From NCBI GenBank assembly GCA_005406025.1, contig BGZK01000219.1, positions 496,001 through 560,000 of the forward strand: 64,000 nt of DNA, read 5' to 3'. The DNA is from Eumeta japonica (Eukaryota; Arthropoda; Insecta; Lepidoptera; Psychidae). Positions 1 to 13,754 of the stretch are shown in pieces. The translations under genes and the position numbers were made by a program. The notes under the pieces are model-generated. The model ran no database searches, was not told the DNA's origin, and saw only the letters and a list, made by a program, of their open reading frames with translations. Within the stretch, counting starts at the first letter, position 1, and every line of letters begins with the position of its first letter.

Positions 1-1500
1 GCCGACATGCGCCCGCGTCGGCTGTTTTGCGGTTTGACGCTCTGTGAATAATGATGCTTACAATATATTAAAATTTTAGATAACGAACACACTAGAAACT
101 GTCGGGCGTATTACTGATCCATAAAAATTGTTTTGTTATAAAAACAATCTGTATTATTTTATCTCCGATTGAAATTAAATAGCATTAGTTTAATTGCCTC
201 TTTCGAAGATCAAAATGTTACTTTTGTAATGCTGGCATTACATATATACGCATGTAAAAATGTGTTAAAAATCAAAAACAAATAAAAATAAACTTTAACA
301 CAATTCCTATACATTTATTGCGTACCAAATTTACATATCGGCATTGCAAAATCTTTATTAAAAAAAGACAATCCCAACAAATCGATTATGACTTTACCGA
401 TTGAGACACGACAATTTCATTGAGCCGGATTTAAACGGTCACTTGTAAAAACATACGCCCGCGAGAGACGCCGAGCCGGCATTGCGCTCAGCCTCGTCAC
501 ATTACGTGATGCAACGGCGTAATCCGCCATCGGAGCGGCGCGCGCGCTAATTAAAACGAACCGCGGTTCCGTCGCCGGCGCCCGGTTTTATCTAAAACTC
601 GATTGCGAAAAAAATTCGCCGGTTAACAAGCGATCCGGTCGAGTCCGCGACGGTGATTGTAAAGAAACAGAAAACAGGTGCAATATTCGAGAACTCGTTG
701 GTTACGCGCCGCGCGGGCGGGCGGCGCCGGGTCAATACGAGGTTTCAAAAGAAACGCCCGCGCCGCGCGACCGCCTGTCAGAATTAAACGCTATTGCGGC
801 GATGATCGGCAGCTTTTACAAATTTAATTATCGACTTTAGTTCGTAACTCGATCGCTCAAAAAGCTCGTTATATTATCGACTTTCGAACGTTATGATACC
901 GTAATCGGATGTGATTTAGACCTAGAATCGATCCACGACATTCGAGCCGTTCGAAACTGCACGCAGGGTCGGAACCGGCGGTTTTTGCACGGAGCGAGAA
1001 CGAACAGCGGCGGGTCCGATACTTCCGATGCGCCGGCCGATAACTAATAGCCGTATAAACAACTTGATCGCTCGTTAAAGCTGGGAACCGCGATATCGCG
1101 GCCGCCATCGCCGGACGATCCTCTAACTACGGTGGATTAGTTATAGGTTTAACGATTAACTTGATGTCGTAATACGACCATTACTCGACTCGCTCTCGAA
1201 ATTACCGTACAACGGAGCATCTAGTGCCGTATTCATCGGTTACAAAGTAAAAATCCTTAACGCTAAATATTTCATTTGTCGTGATATATTATCTGCGTTC
1301 GACGTCCGCCGGGACGGCCGCCTCGCGTCGAAATAAAACATGCGAAGGAACCAACATCGCTAAGGCTCTTAAAATCGAATACTACAGAGGATGAAAAATG
1401 CCAGCCGAGCCGCTCGCGCGTGAGTAACCTCTTGCGAATTCTCGAATAAAAAACGAGACGCGCCGCAAATGTTACGCAAGAGATACGTCTCCGAAACGAA
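1..1500. promoter_or_regulatory. CpG-rich noncoding island
   Basis: About 420-800 and 1290-1500 are dense in CG dinucleotides (CGCCGCGCGGGCGGGCGGCG, for example) within AT-rich surroundings and contain homeodomain-type TAATTA cores (GCGCTAATTAAAACG near 545). No frame shows protein similarity. Candidate cis-regulatory DNA of the SRF locus; the function is inferred. Confidence 0.35.
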
Positions 1501-4500
1501 GTGGAAAAGGCTTCTTTAATTTATCAATTTTGTGGAACTGTACACCGGTCGAGTTGACGCGCCGGAACGATATATTTCTTTTACAGAGAAAAAAAATCTC
1601 AACGAGAACACAATTAAAACATGTTTCGTCCGCGAAGAAGGCGCGCATCGGGACGCATGCGCGTAAGACCTGCGCGAGGTTTAATAGTGCACAAAAAATA
1701 AATAATAACCGCTACTACAATGTGTTTCAAAAGCGGCCGCTTCTCCCACGCATCTCCGGGCACACGAGCCGATCATTTCGGGCGCGCCCGTCTTTTATTG
1801 CCAAAAATGAATGGCCGCTAACGGGCCGTAATTGCGGCGCGGTCCCGCCGACGTCGGGCCCCGGGAGGACCTGTCGCGCGACATCCGAACAAACCAGCTC
1901 TGCCCACTTTTCTTTCTAGTGGCGATAATTTACGATTAATAATACAATTGTATCAAGTTGTGATCAAATGTCTCTGTACTGAAAAACAGAAAACATTATT
2001 AACATGTGTGAAGGAGAAACATGATTCGTTTGAAATTTTAATGACAAAAGAATTACTAAATTTCTACACTAAACGAAAATAAAATTTTGTACGTTTTATG
2101 CGATAAAAACAGTATAAGTGAGGTAAACATAAATGTGTAGTCTTAAGCATTTTGGTAAGGAAATTTTGGTGTGAACGATGAAGACCGATCAGATTGATTT
2201 GTGGATGATCAAAATAATGTGAAAAAGTGGAGCAAGATCGATACATTAGTAATTATAGTATTACTGAAAAATTAGATATATTTCATGAAATTATGTTATG
2301 ACATTCTCCACTGGACATAAAAAAGGTCGAAGTTTAGATATCACATGATGTTACGCAAGGAAACCCTTTTGTGTTTCAGTTTACACTTTCCAGTTATACA
2401 TAACGAATATAAACCAGTTTTTTAACAAGTGACAGCGGTTGTGATAAGTAGACCATGTACAAGAACTTATGAAAAACACCTCGATTGAAGCGCGGACGAT
2501 TTCTTTCTAGTAAAACCTGGTATAACGTGAAAAAAGATGTGATTAACATGTTTGGCGAAGATTTTCCATTATAAATTGTTGATTAACCGCTACTGTTAAT
2601 CGACAATTCAGGGAGGCAATACTTAGGCCATGTGGAAACTGATATATCAGACATTTTTTTAATAGATATAAAAGAAATTGTAAATTTAATATATTAAATT
2701 TAAAAATAAATACTGAATTCCACATTTGAAAATTGTCTCATGCGGCAATTTCCACGTGACCAGAAAATCGCCTCCTTGATCTCTGCTGCTAACAACTGAC
2801 GGAATAAAAGAACTAATTGAAACAAAACGACTTGTATTCATAAGCAGGTTGCATGTTGTAATATTGTATATTGTAAAGATAATGCAGGTTGTAGAGCAAA
2901 TCACATTCATAAGATGTCGTTATTTAATGGTAAGACATTGTGGTACAACCGCAACGACAATAGAGGTGGAGGTATTCACAAATCACTATACGTTAATACA
3001 GATTTATATCGAGTTCTAACACATACTGGCAAAATTCTAATAACTCTTAAAGCAAATACAGCATACATACATTCCAGTTTGGTGGTGGTGGTGGTCTAAG
3101 AGTCGCTCTGATCTTTTCTTATGAGAGAAGACATATATATAGTTCATCATGCAAAAACATTTCCTTCTCTTTCTTCATTTTCCTTCCCAACACATTCATG
3201 TGTCACAAAGTGCATGCATTCTTCACTACGATAATACTACACACATCTTTAGTCGCTCACCAAAAATTGGAAAAACTTGGCTGTTATAAATCGATACATC
3301 TACCTTATAACTGACGTTGCCCTTTCAGATTATCATTTGTTACGGTCACTTCCGAACTTATTACGTATCATAAATTTAACACCTAGAGATTACTGCCAAA
3401 ACGACTTTTGGCAATTTTTTTTTAAACCCCAAAATCAATAATGACATCAGAGCATTACTTATAAGGTGGCACAAAGTTATTGACTAAAATGTTACATGCA
3501 TATTATTAGTTAATATATAAGTAAAACTTAAAGAAAATATATATACAATAATTTATGAAGAATATGCGACAAGAACTTTGTTTACAGTTCAATATTAAAC
3601 GACACGTCGGAGTATATACTTCCATCCTTTTTAGACGAATTTTCGTAATATTTACATTCGATTACTCGTCCTTTACGCCTTACGCCATCGCGAAGTAACG
3701 TCTGTTTAATTGGACGAAAGCTATTTGATCGAATAGGATATGTTGTATTTGCACAAACATAAACGATAAATTAAAATAAGTCGTCTATACGAGAAATGCA
3801 CGAAGGTGCCGCGAAAAAAAAATGGATGCACCATGAAGAAGGATAACGATGCGTAGAAAAACCTATGCTACGGCAAAAGGGCGGTTAAGTACGCATCGAA
3901 GTGTCACAATTAGCACTCGCCGGTCGCGAGAAAAATCGTAAGTACAGACGATTACGACAGTGTGAAAGCCGATCACGTACACATTTCTAGGGACCTATTT
4001 GTGCCTACATAACTGGATTCGCGGCGAAGACGAAGAAAGACGTGACACTGGTCACGAGTAATGCCGGTAGAAATTTCTAAAACTTGGGAGGAATATCGAT
4101 TGGTCTTAAGCGTTGTTGTTATGTACTTGATATAAAGATAAGTGTATATCAAATATAAATCCGTATGCCTTGGACCGCGGGAGCATCCGCGGGAAGTGGA
4201 ACCTCGTCACGACATGTCGATACGTTGAATAATCGTCAATTATCGAAGAATTAAATAAAATAGGAAACAAACTATTTATGATGTCTAGAAGCAAATATTC
4301 ATTTCCAAAAAAACGGAAACGTGATGGTGGAACTAAATCTAAATTTAGTATTATAAGTGTTTTAAATGAAATTAATGTATTCACCTTCTGTCATCAAAAA
4401 TTGATCAATTATGTGCGTAAAATATTTCTCATTTCTTGCGTCCGAATGATTTACATAAATTATACCGAGGAGCGGTGGCGGCCGAGTGGCCGCGAATGTC

Positions 4501-7500
4501 GCCTTCGATCCGAAAGGTACCGTGTCCGAACGCTGACCACGAACGAATCCACCGTGAGTTTTTAGCTTGTATCAAGTCCAAACTCCATGTGTCCCGACGA
4601 GCACATCGACCCGTTCCTGCCGAAGATTGTCACCGCACTAGTGACGACGGCCGCTAGGTAACCCCGACACGCACTGCGAAAGCGTATGCCTCTACAGTGG
4701 AGTGATGAAAACCTAATACAATAAAATATATTAAACTAGACAGAAACTAAGAAGTGTCTTCGAAACTATAAAGTTATTGATATTAAATGTATTGTCAGTA
4801 ATATTGACGTAACACTTTTAAGATTATTATTACGTCACCCTAACATTTTGTAAGTAAGTTTAAAACAGCACAAAACGAGTTTACATAGTTTTATGCTTGT
4901 ACGTTTACGATAAAATACGAGACATTATATTTTTACAGAATTAAGCAAAAAGCAAGACACGCCAAATATTTTCAAGAAAACAAATCACTGTCGAAACATA
5001 ATTACCTCAATGAGCTGAAGCAACTTTCACTGTCAAAGTCGAGTACTACTAGCGCGCTACCCGAGCACGAATCCAGTAGCCGCCGACAAACCCGACGCGA
5101 TTCCTATGTTAATGAACCTCTCTGATGCGTAAGCTATTGCCCGTGCGAGGCCGAAGCGAGTCTACGCGTCAAATTAACATATGAAACACGCTCAAAACAC
5201 AAATATCGTATAGCCGAAACAATAATGCTTTAAGATGAAAAACGCTCGAAATAATCGCTATCATAAATACACGTACATGTAAAAGATACGCATACGGGCA
5301 AATACGCACTCCGACGGCCGATCGCCTAATGTTTGTGCGATGTAATCAAACACATATTTCGGAATATGATATAGCAAAAATATTATTCACGACATAACTG
5401 TTGACAAAGGACGGACTGTTAATCGTTTTGGTGCTTCTCATCAACAGCAATAAAAATCTGTTTTATCGATACACATTTAAATGGCCACAAAACCATAGAT
5501 ACATCGACGATACGGAGTTTCCGAGCGGCGCACTATCCGCATGCGCAGTTAACAGAAAAACGACGAACGGTGCATATTTCACACGGCATTGTCACGGACG
5601 TTCACGAAAATCCGAATACAGGTTATGAAAGGCGGCGGGTTGCCTTATTCGTGCGTAGCGCTCGACTGGATTAGTCGTAAAAGGTTCAAACGGGTCGGGT
5701 GCGCGCGCGCCTCCCGGCCCACACGGCCCCGCGCCGCCACGTGGCTTTATTTTGTTATGCCATCTTGGACGTCCGCATGCTGATAATTCGATCGCACATT
5801 GGTGAAGCTATGCGGTTTTAAATTACCGTAACATCTTTAGTTATAAGTTCCTGCAAATTTCCGTTTTAGATCAATTTTACATCTAAGAGCGTTTTGAAAT
5901 AAAATTACAAAAGGATTTGCTCATTGTACCGACAAATAAAAACATTTGTATAGCCGCAAAAAATATATTCGTTACATTATACTAATCGATTATAAAAAAG
6001 TTAATGATAGTCAAAAGCAAGAGCTTTGTTATTTAATCATCGAACTGCTTTTTATAGTGTTTATTTTTTTAGCCAAACTAAAAAATAAATATCGAATAGC
6101 TACAATATACAAATAACATATACATCAAATGTTTTCAGGAAAATCAGTATGCATACTAAAATTGCTCGTCTATGGAAATGCATGTTATGAGATAAATGTG
6201 ACATGTGACAATACTTAATCACATTATATTTAATTTATATAATTTACCAATTCCCAAAATCGGACATTGAGAATCTGCACTAAACGAAGAAATGTCGATG
6301 AACTTTGTCAACTCCTAAAAAGAGGCTAAAGCTTCTTCATCAAGCTGAAAAAATAAACATTGAAAGATTGACGGAAGAAAAAACCAGAAAGGATTTGTTT
6401 AAGCGCTCGACACCATCTACTCAACTCTCCTTTAAGATCTTATACAATAGAAAGTTATTCATACATGAGAGACTTGCTTCACAAAACAGTAGTTTTTATA
6501 ACAGGAACCAAGAATAATAAACTAAATTAGGACAGAGTATAGTATAAATTAAAAAGGCTGCAAATGAACTGTTCCAACTCGTAGAAATGGATCTGCAAAG
6601 TTTGAACCAAGCAAAAGAAACGAAGAACGAAAGAGAAACGGAAGGATTATACACTATATTTATTGACACACTATAATATCTATTACCTATCCCGACTCCA
6701 GCTTCCGGCTAAAGGACGCATGAATACCGGCTGGCTCTATACTTCCGTTACTCCCAAACCAGAGTAGAACCTGCACTTCCCTCCTATAATTACGCTCCCT
6801 TCGGTGTATCTGAATTTGTCCCTTCCAGTCATTGCGACTGGCTAAAGGTTGAGCGATGATGATAATGATAAACGAAGCTCGATTTCTCTCCATATACGAC
6901 CATATATATTTTTAATACTACATCATCTATCATTCAAAATTCTTACGAAACGATGCTCACGCCACCCATGTTATGAGTCGAAAACTATTCTAGTACGCAA
7001 ATGTATAGAATTATCGCCGTCGGTCCGACTATAGTCACCGAAAAAAGCAAATCTAGCAGAGGCCGGCCCATTATCTGATACCGCTGAAGAGTCGGGAATC
7101 GCACGCTTAATTACGATGGAAACGCCCGTGAGACAGGCCGATACGTGGTTCGTCTGTTTTGAGCATTCGAGCTGCGCGGGAGTGGGTCACGTTCGAAGGA
7201 TCTCGAATGTCCGAGTTAACGAGACGCCAACGAAATTCCTACGGTGTTTGGGGTTCGCCGCGTGCCGCCGCCACGACGTCGGTGTGACGACGTCGTCGCT
7301 TTGGTTTGTGATGTCGACGGACGTCGGAATGAAATTGCTGAATCACTATTCACGCCGAGTTATCATGGATTATTATCTCCGGACAATAAAAACTGCGACT
7401 ACAATTTACACGCATTTTATTGTTACTTTAAAACGCATACATCCGAGTTTAGATTAATTATTCCACTTGAAAACGCAGATAGCAAATAATAATTTATTGC

Positions 7501-8580
7501 TTTGTAAATATTTGTTATGCATTTACGATGATATAAAATAAATGTATGAAATAATCTAAGTAAACAAAGAACAATAAATACAACTTTGTTTGAGACCACT
7601 GGTCAAGTCCTAAGGGAAAACGAAACATCGCATAGAAATGGATTATCTAAAACGGCGTTCGAACAATAATTACCGACTGCAGGCATCGAGCGGTTACCAA
7701 CTACTTATAACTACTCTCCGAAGAGTAATCCTATGGAAAATTAGCCACTATAGAGCTATTTACACTAAGTGTGGCCGACTATCGGCAATCTTACAGATAG
7801 ATATTATATACCTGACAGGCGAATTATCCGAAACCGGATCAATATCTCTAGTAAGTTCTAATAGACCAGAACACAGTATTATAGCGTAAAGTAGACATAA
7901 CGCGAAATCCTAAATTGGAAAGTAATATTAAATAACAAGAAAATTAAATACATAACAAGAGATTGGTTACTTTCGTCTAGTGAGCAACAGTTCCGGCGGT
8001 CCGCGCCCTCCCCTCCATCATCCCGCTCCCCCATCCATTACATACCCCATTTCCTTCCAAGAGGCCAGCAACGAAATCGCCTCTCCTCTGAGGTTCGCGA
8101 GTAGTAGTTTGCGGCAGTGACATGGCTCGCTTGCTCGTTTGCCCCTCGAATATGCATAAAAAGATTATACTACGCAAAAGATTAAAATGCGTGTCGCGCT
8201 ACGCGCAGTATAGGGTTCCGTGGTTTCTCGACACAATATGCGAACTTTTGATTTATAAAACGGCTTGCGGCTTTTTGTTTTATAAAATGAACCTATTGAG
8301 TTCACGGTTTCACGGCTAATGACGTCTAAAGACGGGCCCACATAGGACGAGCATTAAAGATTGATGATATGATTTCATATTTTCATTATTTTACATAGTT
8401 CATAAACTTATATTTACCACCTACTTTACATAACTAACAACGTCATCGAAGTAATTATCAAAAAAAAAATGTACGAAATTTTGCTTTTTTACTTCTCCAC
8501 CATAACTCGTTAACTTGTAAAACCTACACAGCTGTGGTAGTTTTCCTTTTCATTTCGTTATATCTACTAATGACGTGATT
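1501..8580. other. AT-rich noncoding DNA with scattered GC patches
   Basis: No gene or classified repeat was recognised. GC-richer patches at 1600-1920, 4460-4660, 5500-5780, 7040-7330 and 7980-8130 have no protein resemblance in any frame. 4470-4560 (GGCGGCCGAGTGGCCGCGAA) is faintly tRNA-like but has no proper B box and no cloverleaf that I could draw. Confidence 0.5.
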
Positions 8581-8589
8581 TCTTTTTAC

Positions 8590-8770
8590 ATATCCAAGAA
8601 TAACCATTTAGCTGACAGGGGGAATAAAACTTGAGTCTCAACAAGAATTAGCATGTATACCCATGCCAAATTTCAACTTTTTAATACTAAAAGTCTGAGC
8701 TAAACCACAGGCAAACAGACAGAGGGAAGAATATAAGGTTTTCCTTGCTGACGACGGCACCCTAAAAACA
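8590..8770 (+). repeat. Interspersed-repeat tail of lepidopteran type
   Basis: The stretch reads CATGCCAAATTTCAACTTTT, AAAGTCTGAGCTAAACCACA and CAGACAGAGGG. The pattern 'AAATTTCA... then CAGACAGA' recurs at 13880-13960, 53040-53150, 53640-53710 and 53880-53950 in this window and is common in the 3' parts of insect interspersed repeats. The family is not identified. Confidence 0.4.
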
Positions 8771-8796
8771 TCAATGAAACATAAAAATAGTTTAAT

Positions 8797-8850
8797 TATT
8801 AATTTATTTAATTATCACTGTTAAACAACAGTGATAATTAAATAAATAAT
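8797..8850. repeat. Long palindrome
   Basis: The arms TTATTTAATTATCACTGTT and AACAGTGATAATTAAATAAA are almost perfect reverse complements (about 24 bp each) around a 4-base centre. It lies just after the repeat tail at 8590-8770. It may be the hairpin end of a mobile element or a foldback MITE. Confidence 0.6.
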
Positions 8851-9690
8851 AAAATAATTGTCAATCATTACAACTTCTTGGTGATCCTCGATAGGGATAC
8901 AGCGTCCAAATATGTCCTATGCATTTACTCCTAAAATATTATTATTTCCGCAAACTTCCTTAGATTTATCACAGCATGCCTACTGAATTGGCCCTGTTAA
9001 ATTGACACATTTACGACTTTATCAATAACAAGTTAACACCATACTCGGTTATTTCGGCTTTAGAGACAGGGGGTGTCCCCCTTTAGTGTCCAAAGTTTGA
9101 TAGACTAATAAGGTATGAGTAATCGGTCACCGCATGCCGACATGCCGCTGCGGTTATACAGGAATTAAAATCCTAAACGTGAAACCACAACGGGAATGTT
9201 CTTTGTCCTTATGTGCGTAATAGCCAATTTCTGTATTGATTGTAAATTACGATAATTCAATTTTTATTTTAATCACTAAAAGAATTAATATTTTATGGAA
9301 TCAATAGAAAACATTATTTTAAGTAACTGTGGCATTTTCCTCTGTCTTTCGACTGTTACCAACATTAAGGTAAGGAACCGTCAGATTTGGGTTTACACTT
9401 ATGGCTTTTGTAATCAATTAATTATAAAAGCTAATAATAAAGTGTATTTCATATTTCTAGTCTACGATAAGGTAAAATAAAAAAAAATTAAAACTGGTTC
9501 CGTGAATATTTTTACGATGGGAAAGGTACACGAAATAGTCTTGTGTTGCACACTTTTTTATATTAACCACAACGCAGCGCAGTGCGTTATCAATTACATG
9601 AAATACATATGTAATGACATTATCTAAAAAATAGAACCAGTTTTTTTTTATTATGCATTTGATTCGTTGTAAAATACATTGAAATATCAT
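8851..9690. other. Noncoding DNA, nothing recognised
   Basis: AT-rich sequence. Two short frames (9295-9480 and 9457-9690) overlap on opposite strands and have no family resemblance. Confidence 0.5.
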
Positions 9691-9699
9691 AATCGGGTG

Positions 9700-10170
9700 T
9701 TTTACGCCGTGTTAAACCAGCGCACCCCCCCATCTCGGCTCTCACAGTCTGTGGTAATGAGCGTCGTCACATCGCGGCTATCGTTCGATCCGGCAGCGAA
9801 TTCTAGGCACAGACAGTCACTGGCGTCGTTGACTCCGTACTCGGCCGCTGACCACGACGCCGTATTCATTCCAGCAAATATGTAGCGTCGGATAGGCGGC
9901 GCGGGAGCGCCGGCCGAAGCGCGCCCAGCCTCAAACGCCCGCGCCCGACGGTGGCGAGTTCGGCGGCCCGTCGCCGGCTCCATTCACGACCGGCCATCGC
10001 TGCATGAATGACGGACTCCGATCTCGAGTCGGCGAGCGGCGCACGACGCAGGACTTCCCGCTCGCATATTGCCATTTACCGATCGCCCGCCGATCCGTGG
10101 GCGAAACCGACCGACTCGGCCTTGATACGCATCTGACCGCTTTTGTGGACTCGTGTCCACTTGTTGAGCT
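9700..10170. promoter_or_regulatory. CpG-dense noncoding island
   Basis: Sharp rise in CG content (for example GCGCGGGAGCGCCGGCCGAA) with overlapping open frames on both strands, which is what high G+C produces by chance. No frame resembles a known protein and no splice pattern is convincing. Candidate enhancer or alternative promoter. Confidence 0.35.
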
Positions 10171-10469
10171 CGATTTTAATTTAATGTCTAATAATGAATA
10201 AATATAATTGAACACTTGACGATTTATACAAAAGCATAGGTTTGTTCTATAGTAGTGTGACTTGTAAATTAACTTTAATATAATCCTTGAACCGTTTTCA
10301 AATGTTTTCAAGAAAGATTTGTATACATCTTTGAAAAATGAAATTATTAAGTCGTATTGAATTACTATATTTGTTACATACATATATATCTATGGTATCA
10401 CTCGTGATTATGTAAAGATCTTTTAAAATAAAAATTGAGGACATCATTTGTATAAAAAAAAAAACGTGT

Positions 10470-10682
10470 TTAACGTTGGAAGTTTTAATCCCACGTCAAA
10501 CTCGATTCACTGAAACTCGGACTAGTTTTATCAGTCATCTGCATAATGCGGCGTGGACCAGGAACGGGGCCTGGCTGGAGAGCCGCTCTCCCAGATACCA
10601 TCGGCGAGATATGCATCAAGGAAGTCTAGCTGTCGATACATCTCACCTGGCCACGTCACCAGCATCGATGTAAGTATCTCTA
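10470..10682. other. Isolated GC-balanced block open on both strands
   Basis: A short block of unusual composition that ends on the plus strand in a good donor-like sequence (CGATGTAAGTATC at about 10667). On the minus strand it reads YRQLDFLDAYLADGIWESGS without a stop for about 45 codons. Neither frame is recognised and no acceptor of quality is seen, so it is reported as a possible exon or conserved element only. Confidence 0.25.
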
Positions 10683-10689
10683 GAAAGCC

Positions 10690-12040
10690 ATTTATCTTCT
10701 ATCAATTAAAACATAGCACTTGGTTTCTCTAATTGAAGTGGCAAATGTTTAATATGACTTATGGACTAATTAAAGAAGGGACAGAATACCGAACATTTCG
10801 CGTATGTACTATAATGACTTATTAGGAATCAGTGATTTATGAAGTTTAGTTTCTCTTAGGGCCACGTGGAAAATGGGATGTTTTTAACTTCTAATAAATG
10901 TCAAATTTTTCCTTTTTTAGACCAATCCAATTAGTTTTTTACACGGCATCCGCAACCAATGCAAATTCAACAATCTCTCTAAATCGTGGCGCTGAATAAG
11001 CGAATATTTCGCTAACCTTATTTAAGAGACAATTCAGATGTCGAAGGGAACACAGGTGGTCCCGATAAAGGGTCGGAAGCAGCAACCGCCTCAGAAGGGA
11101 CATGCCGCTCTCCCTAAAAGGATAATAATGCGTCGTTTGGAGGCAGCCAACCCTGAAAAGAATGCACCAAGTCCCGGCGAAAATGTTAATCGCTGTTACT
11201 CCACTGACAAATAGCTTAATTAACGATTAATACAAAGAACAGTTATAGAACTATGAAGGCCTAATAGATAACTATGACGGCCGTCGTTTTTTAAATTGCT
11301 ATGCGTTTGAAGTTTACAAGTAATTAAGGCTATTTTTGCAAGTAACAATGGAGACCCAATAGGCAATTAGGAGTCGAGTGTAACATTGGAGTATACCTTT
11401 TTTTTGCAACATTCGACGGTAGGCGTCACGTGGGCGCGCACGTGATCCGCCTTTGTGCCACCGTGTGACCGCCCGCGTGGGCGGCCGACACACGACTGTG
11501 CATTGTCGCTGGCTTGCCGACGCGCTGGAGCCTTAGCGATGCAATAAACATTGTCGAATTTCCTCATAGATGTATAAACAATTAATTTCTTACGTGATTT
11601 CCTTGTTGTTGCTCGAAAATGTTTTTATTTTTACGATAAACTAAAAGATTTATTTTTCATATTAATTTTACTTTTATTATAACCAGGGGTGGATCCCGAA
11701 TTTCACTATGAGGTGACTTTCATCCAAGATTCTAATTTTAACAAGATCATTTTATAACAACTCTTTTAGAAGTATAAGTATAAATATAATAAGTATTTAG
11801 AAGTATAATAACATCGGCCAATGTTATTTCTTATCAAACAATCGCGAAGGGCACAACACTACCACCATCTTATTATTAATTGACTCTATAAGACTGTAAA
11901 TTTGAATATCAATAGGTATTTACAAGATCCGTTTTCATGAAGTTGCATATAGCATAAGTAATCCTACGAGTATAGCATAAATCATATTTCTTAACGAGAA
12001 ACAACTGTTGCAGCCAATACTTTACCATAAACAACTTGCA
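10690..12040. other. Noncoding DNA
   Basis: Mostly AT-rich. GC patches occur at 11040-11190 and 11400-11530; their frames are unconvincing and no repeat family was recognised. Confidence 0.45.
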
Positions 12041-12049
12041 CATACAACA

Positions 12050-12900
12050 GCATCGTGACCGTAGTGATTAAACGGAATTTATTGTTAAACGATGCCTTTA
12101 TAAAGAGCCGAAAGCCGCTAAGGACGCGCCCGCGCACCAACAAAATAAATTTGTCAGTACGGCACAGGCGCACGGAGAGCGGACGGCGACGCCGAACCAC
12201 CTTTTCCCATCGAATGCGAAGCGGATCGGGTGACGGCGGCCGAACTTTTTAATTCGCTAAAAACCGTCTCGAAGGAAAACGGGAGCTATCACATAAAAAA
12301 CCCCCTCCCGATGTTTTATGTATGAGTCGTCTCGTCGACGATACATTATGGATGGCACCCCGCGGCCGCGCGAGGTCGCCTCGGAGCTTTCGCCCGGGCG
12401 ACACGTATCGCCGATCTCTATGGGCCGGGATTTTTTCGTCGGCGGCGGCAAGTGCATCCGCGATACCATCGGCCGGCGGCCGAGCGACGGCCGCGCGCGG
12501 CGCGTCCGTCGAACTGACGCTCCGTCAAACCGATAAATACATTTGTGTATTTTATGATTTTCGGGAATCGCGACAAAACGACGCGCTTACTTTTTTTTCG
12601 TGCCGTTCAAAGTGACCCGCGACGTTGATGATCTCCCGTTCGTTCGCACGGATACTTTCGCGTGTTTCTCAATTATCATACCGGGTACGTTTCGCGTGCC
12701 GCCGAGATACGGGGAACTTGATGAAAATCTCGAATACATAATGTCACCGCTCACCCGTTAACTTTACGACGCAGTTATGTTTAATGGGTTCACAAATGTT
12801 AGCCGTCGGTTTAAATTTCAGGGCGATTGTAACGCAGCGATCACACGCGTGCACTGGATAACACGTTATCAGACCGAGCGAGTGTGATAACTCCTTTTGC
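12050..12900. promoter_or_regulatory. CpG-dense noncoding island
   Basis: One of the longest CpG-rich blocks in the window (CGGCCGGCGGCCGAGCGACG near 12469). Overlapping frames on both strands at 12055-12615 reflect composition. No protein family or tRNA is visible. Regulatory function is inferred from base composition and location in the putative SRF intron. Confidence 0.35.
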
Positions 12901-13703
12901 ATGTGACAATTACAAGCACTGTGTATTAAAATTACTAATATATTGCATTTTATTTATTTTTTAATACCAATTTTTTTTAAATATAACTCAGATAAGTTTT
13001 TTAATTTATTGTAATATTCGGTGAATGTAGGAAACGGTCGTTAATAATCATTTTGTGTGAAGTAAAGTCTACGTCTTTCCCAAAAAATCTGGACTTGAAC
13101 GCTGCTGATAAAATACATTGTGATTTCTATATGTTGACCTACCTATTACAGATGGTAACTATAAAAACCATTATAGTGACTATCTGACCATTACTCGAAA
13201 ACCGTCCGATTAAAATACTATATAACTAAAACAATCAACTACAAACAACCAATCGGCGAGACCTCAAACATAGCTGAGCTGTATAATACCCTCTAATTGA
13301 GAGATATGCACCTGATGACCTTCGGCGTTCAGGAAAAACTATTAGCTCATTACAACGTGACGGCCGCTCTATCAGAATTCGGCGAATGCGTAGAGTACAG
13401 CGATTGTTTACTTGATTCAACAATCGGTGAATCATCCAGCTATACCGTCGTGTCGGTATACGCAACTAGTAAACTCCTTACATGACGGTTTACATGACGT
13501 TAGCTTTGGCCTGCGCGGACAAGGGAGTGCTATTCCTTTGACAGCTCTCGCTTCTCCTTCCGTCTTCACCCCGAACGTTGTTATTTAAATGGTTCAATAA
13601 TTTTGAGGTAAAAACTAAAAACAAATTAAAAGAAAATTACTAGTATACCTATTATGTAGTTTGTCAACGATTTCATATGTAAACAGTATCTTGCAGTAAA
13701 TTC

Positions 13704-13754
13704 CATATGAAATATTTAAAGTACAATATGCATGTACTTCAAATATTTCATATG
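13704..13754. repeat. Inverted repeat with 21-bp arms
   Basis: CATATGAAATATTTAAAGTA(C) pairs with GTACTTCAAATATTTCATAT(G) with one mismatch around a 9-base centre AATATGCAT. A foldback structure, probably a very short MITE or its end. Surrounding 12901-16960 is otherwise AT-rich, with a repeat-tail piece at 13880-13960 and GC patches at 14290-14500, and nothing else recognised. Confidence 0.6.

Noticed and set aside
1530..1919. 129-codon plus-strand open frame
   Set aside because: It has no ATG at its stated start, no family resemblance and lies in GC-rich DNA where stop codons are rare.
4470..4560. Possible tRNA gene (GGCCGAGTGGCC)
   Set aside because: No B box at the right distance and no acceptor stem; resemblance is limited to the D-arm region.
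9931..10383. 150-codon minus-strand open frame in a CpG island
   Set aside because: Half of it is AT-rich low-complexity reading and half GC-rich; no domain, and several other frames are equally open.
12318..12615. Overlapping plus-strand frames of 72 and 97 codons
   Set aside because: Explained by high G+C; the two frames overlap each other and one on the minus strand, with no protein similarity.
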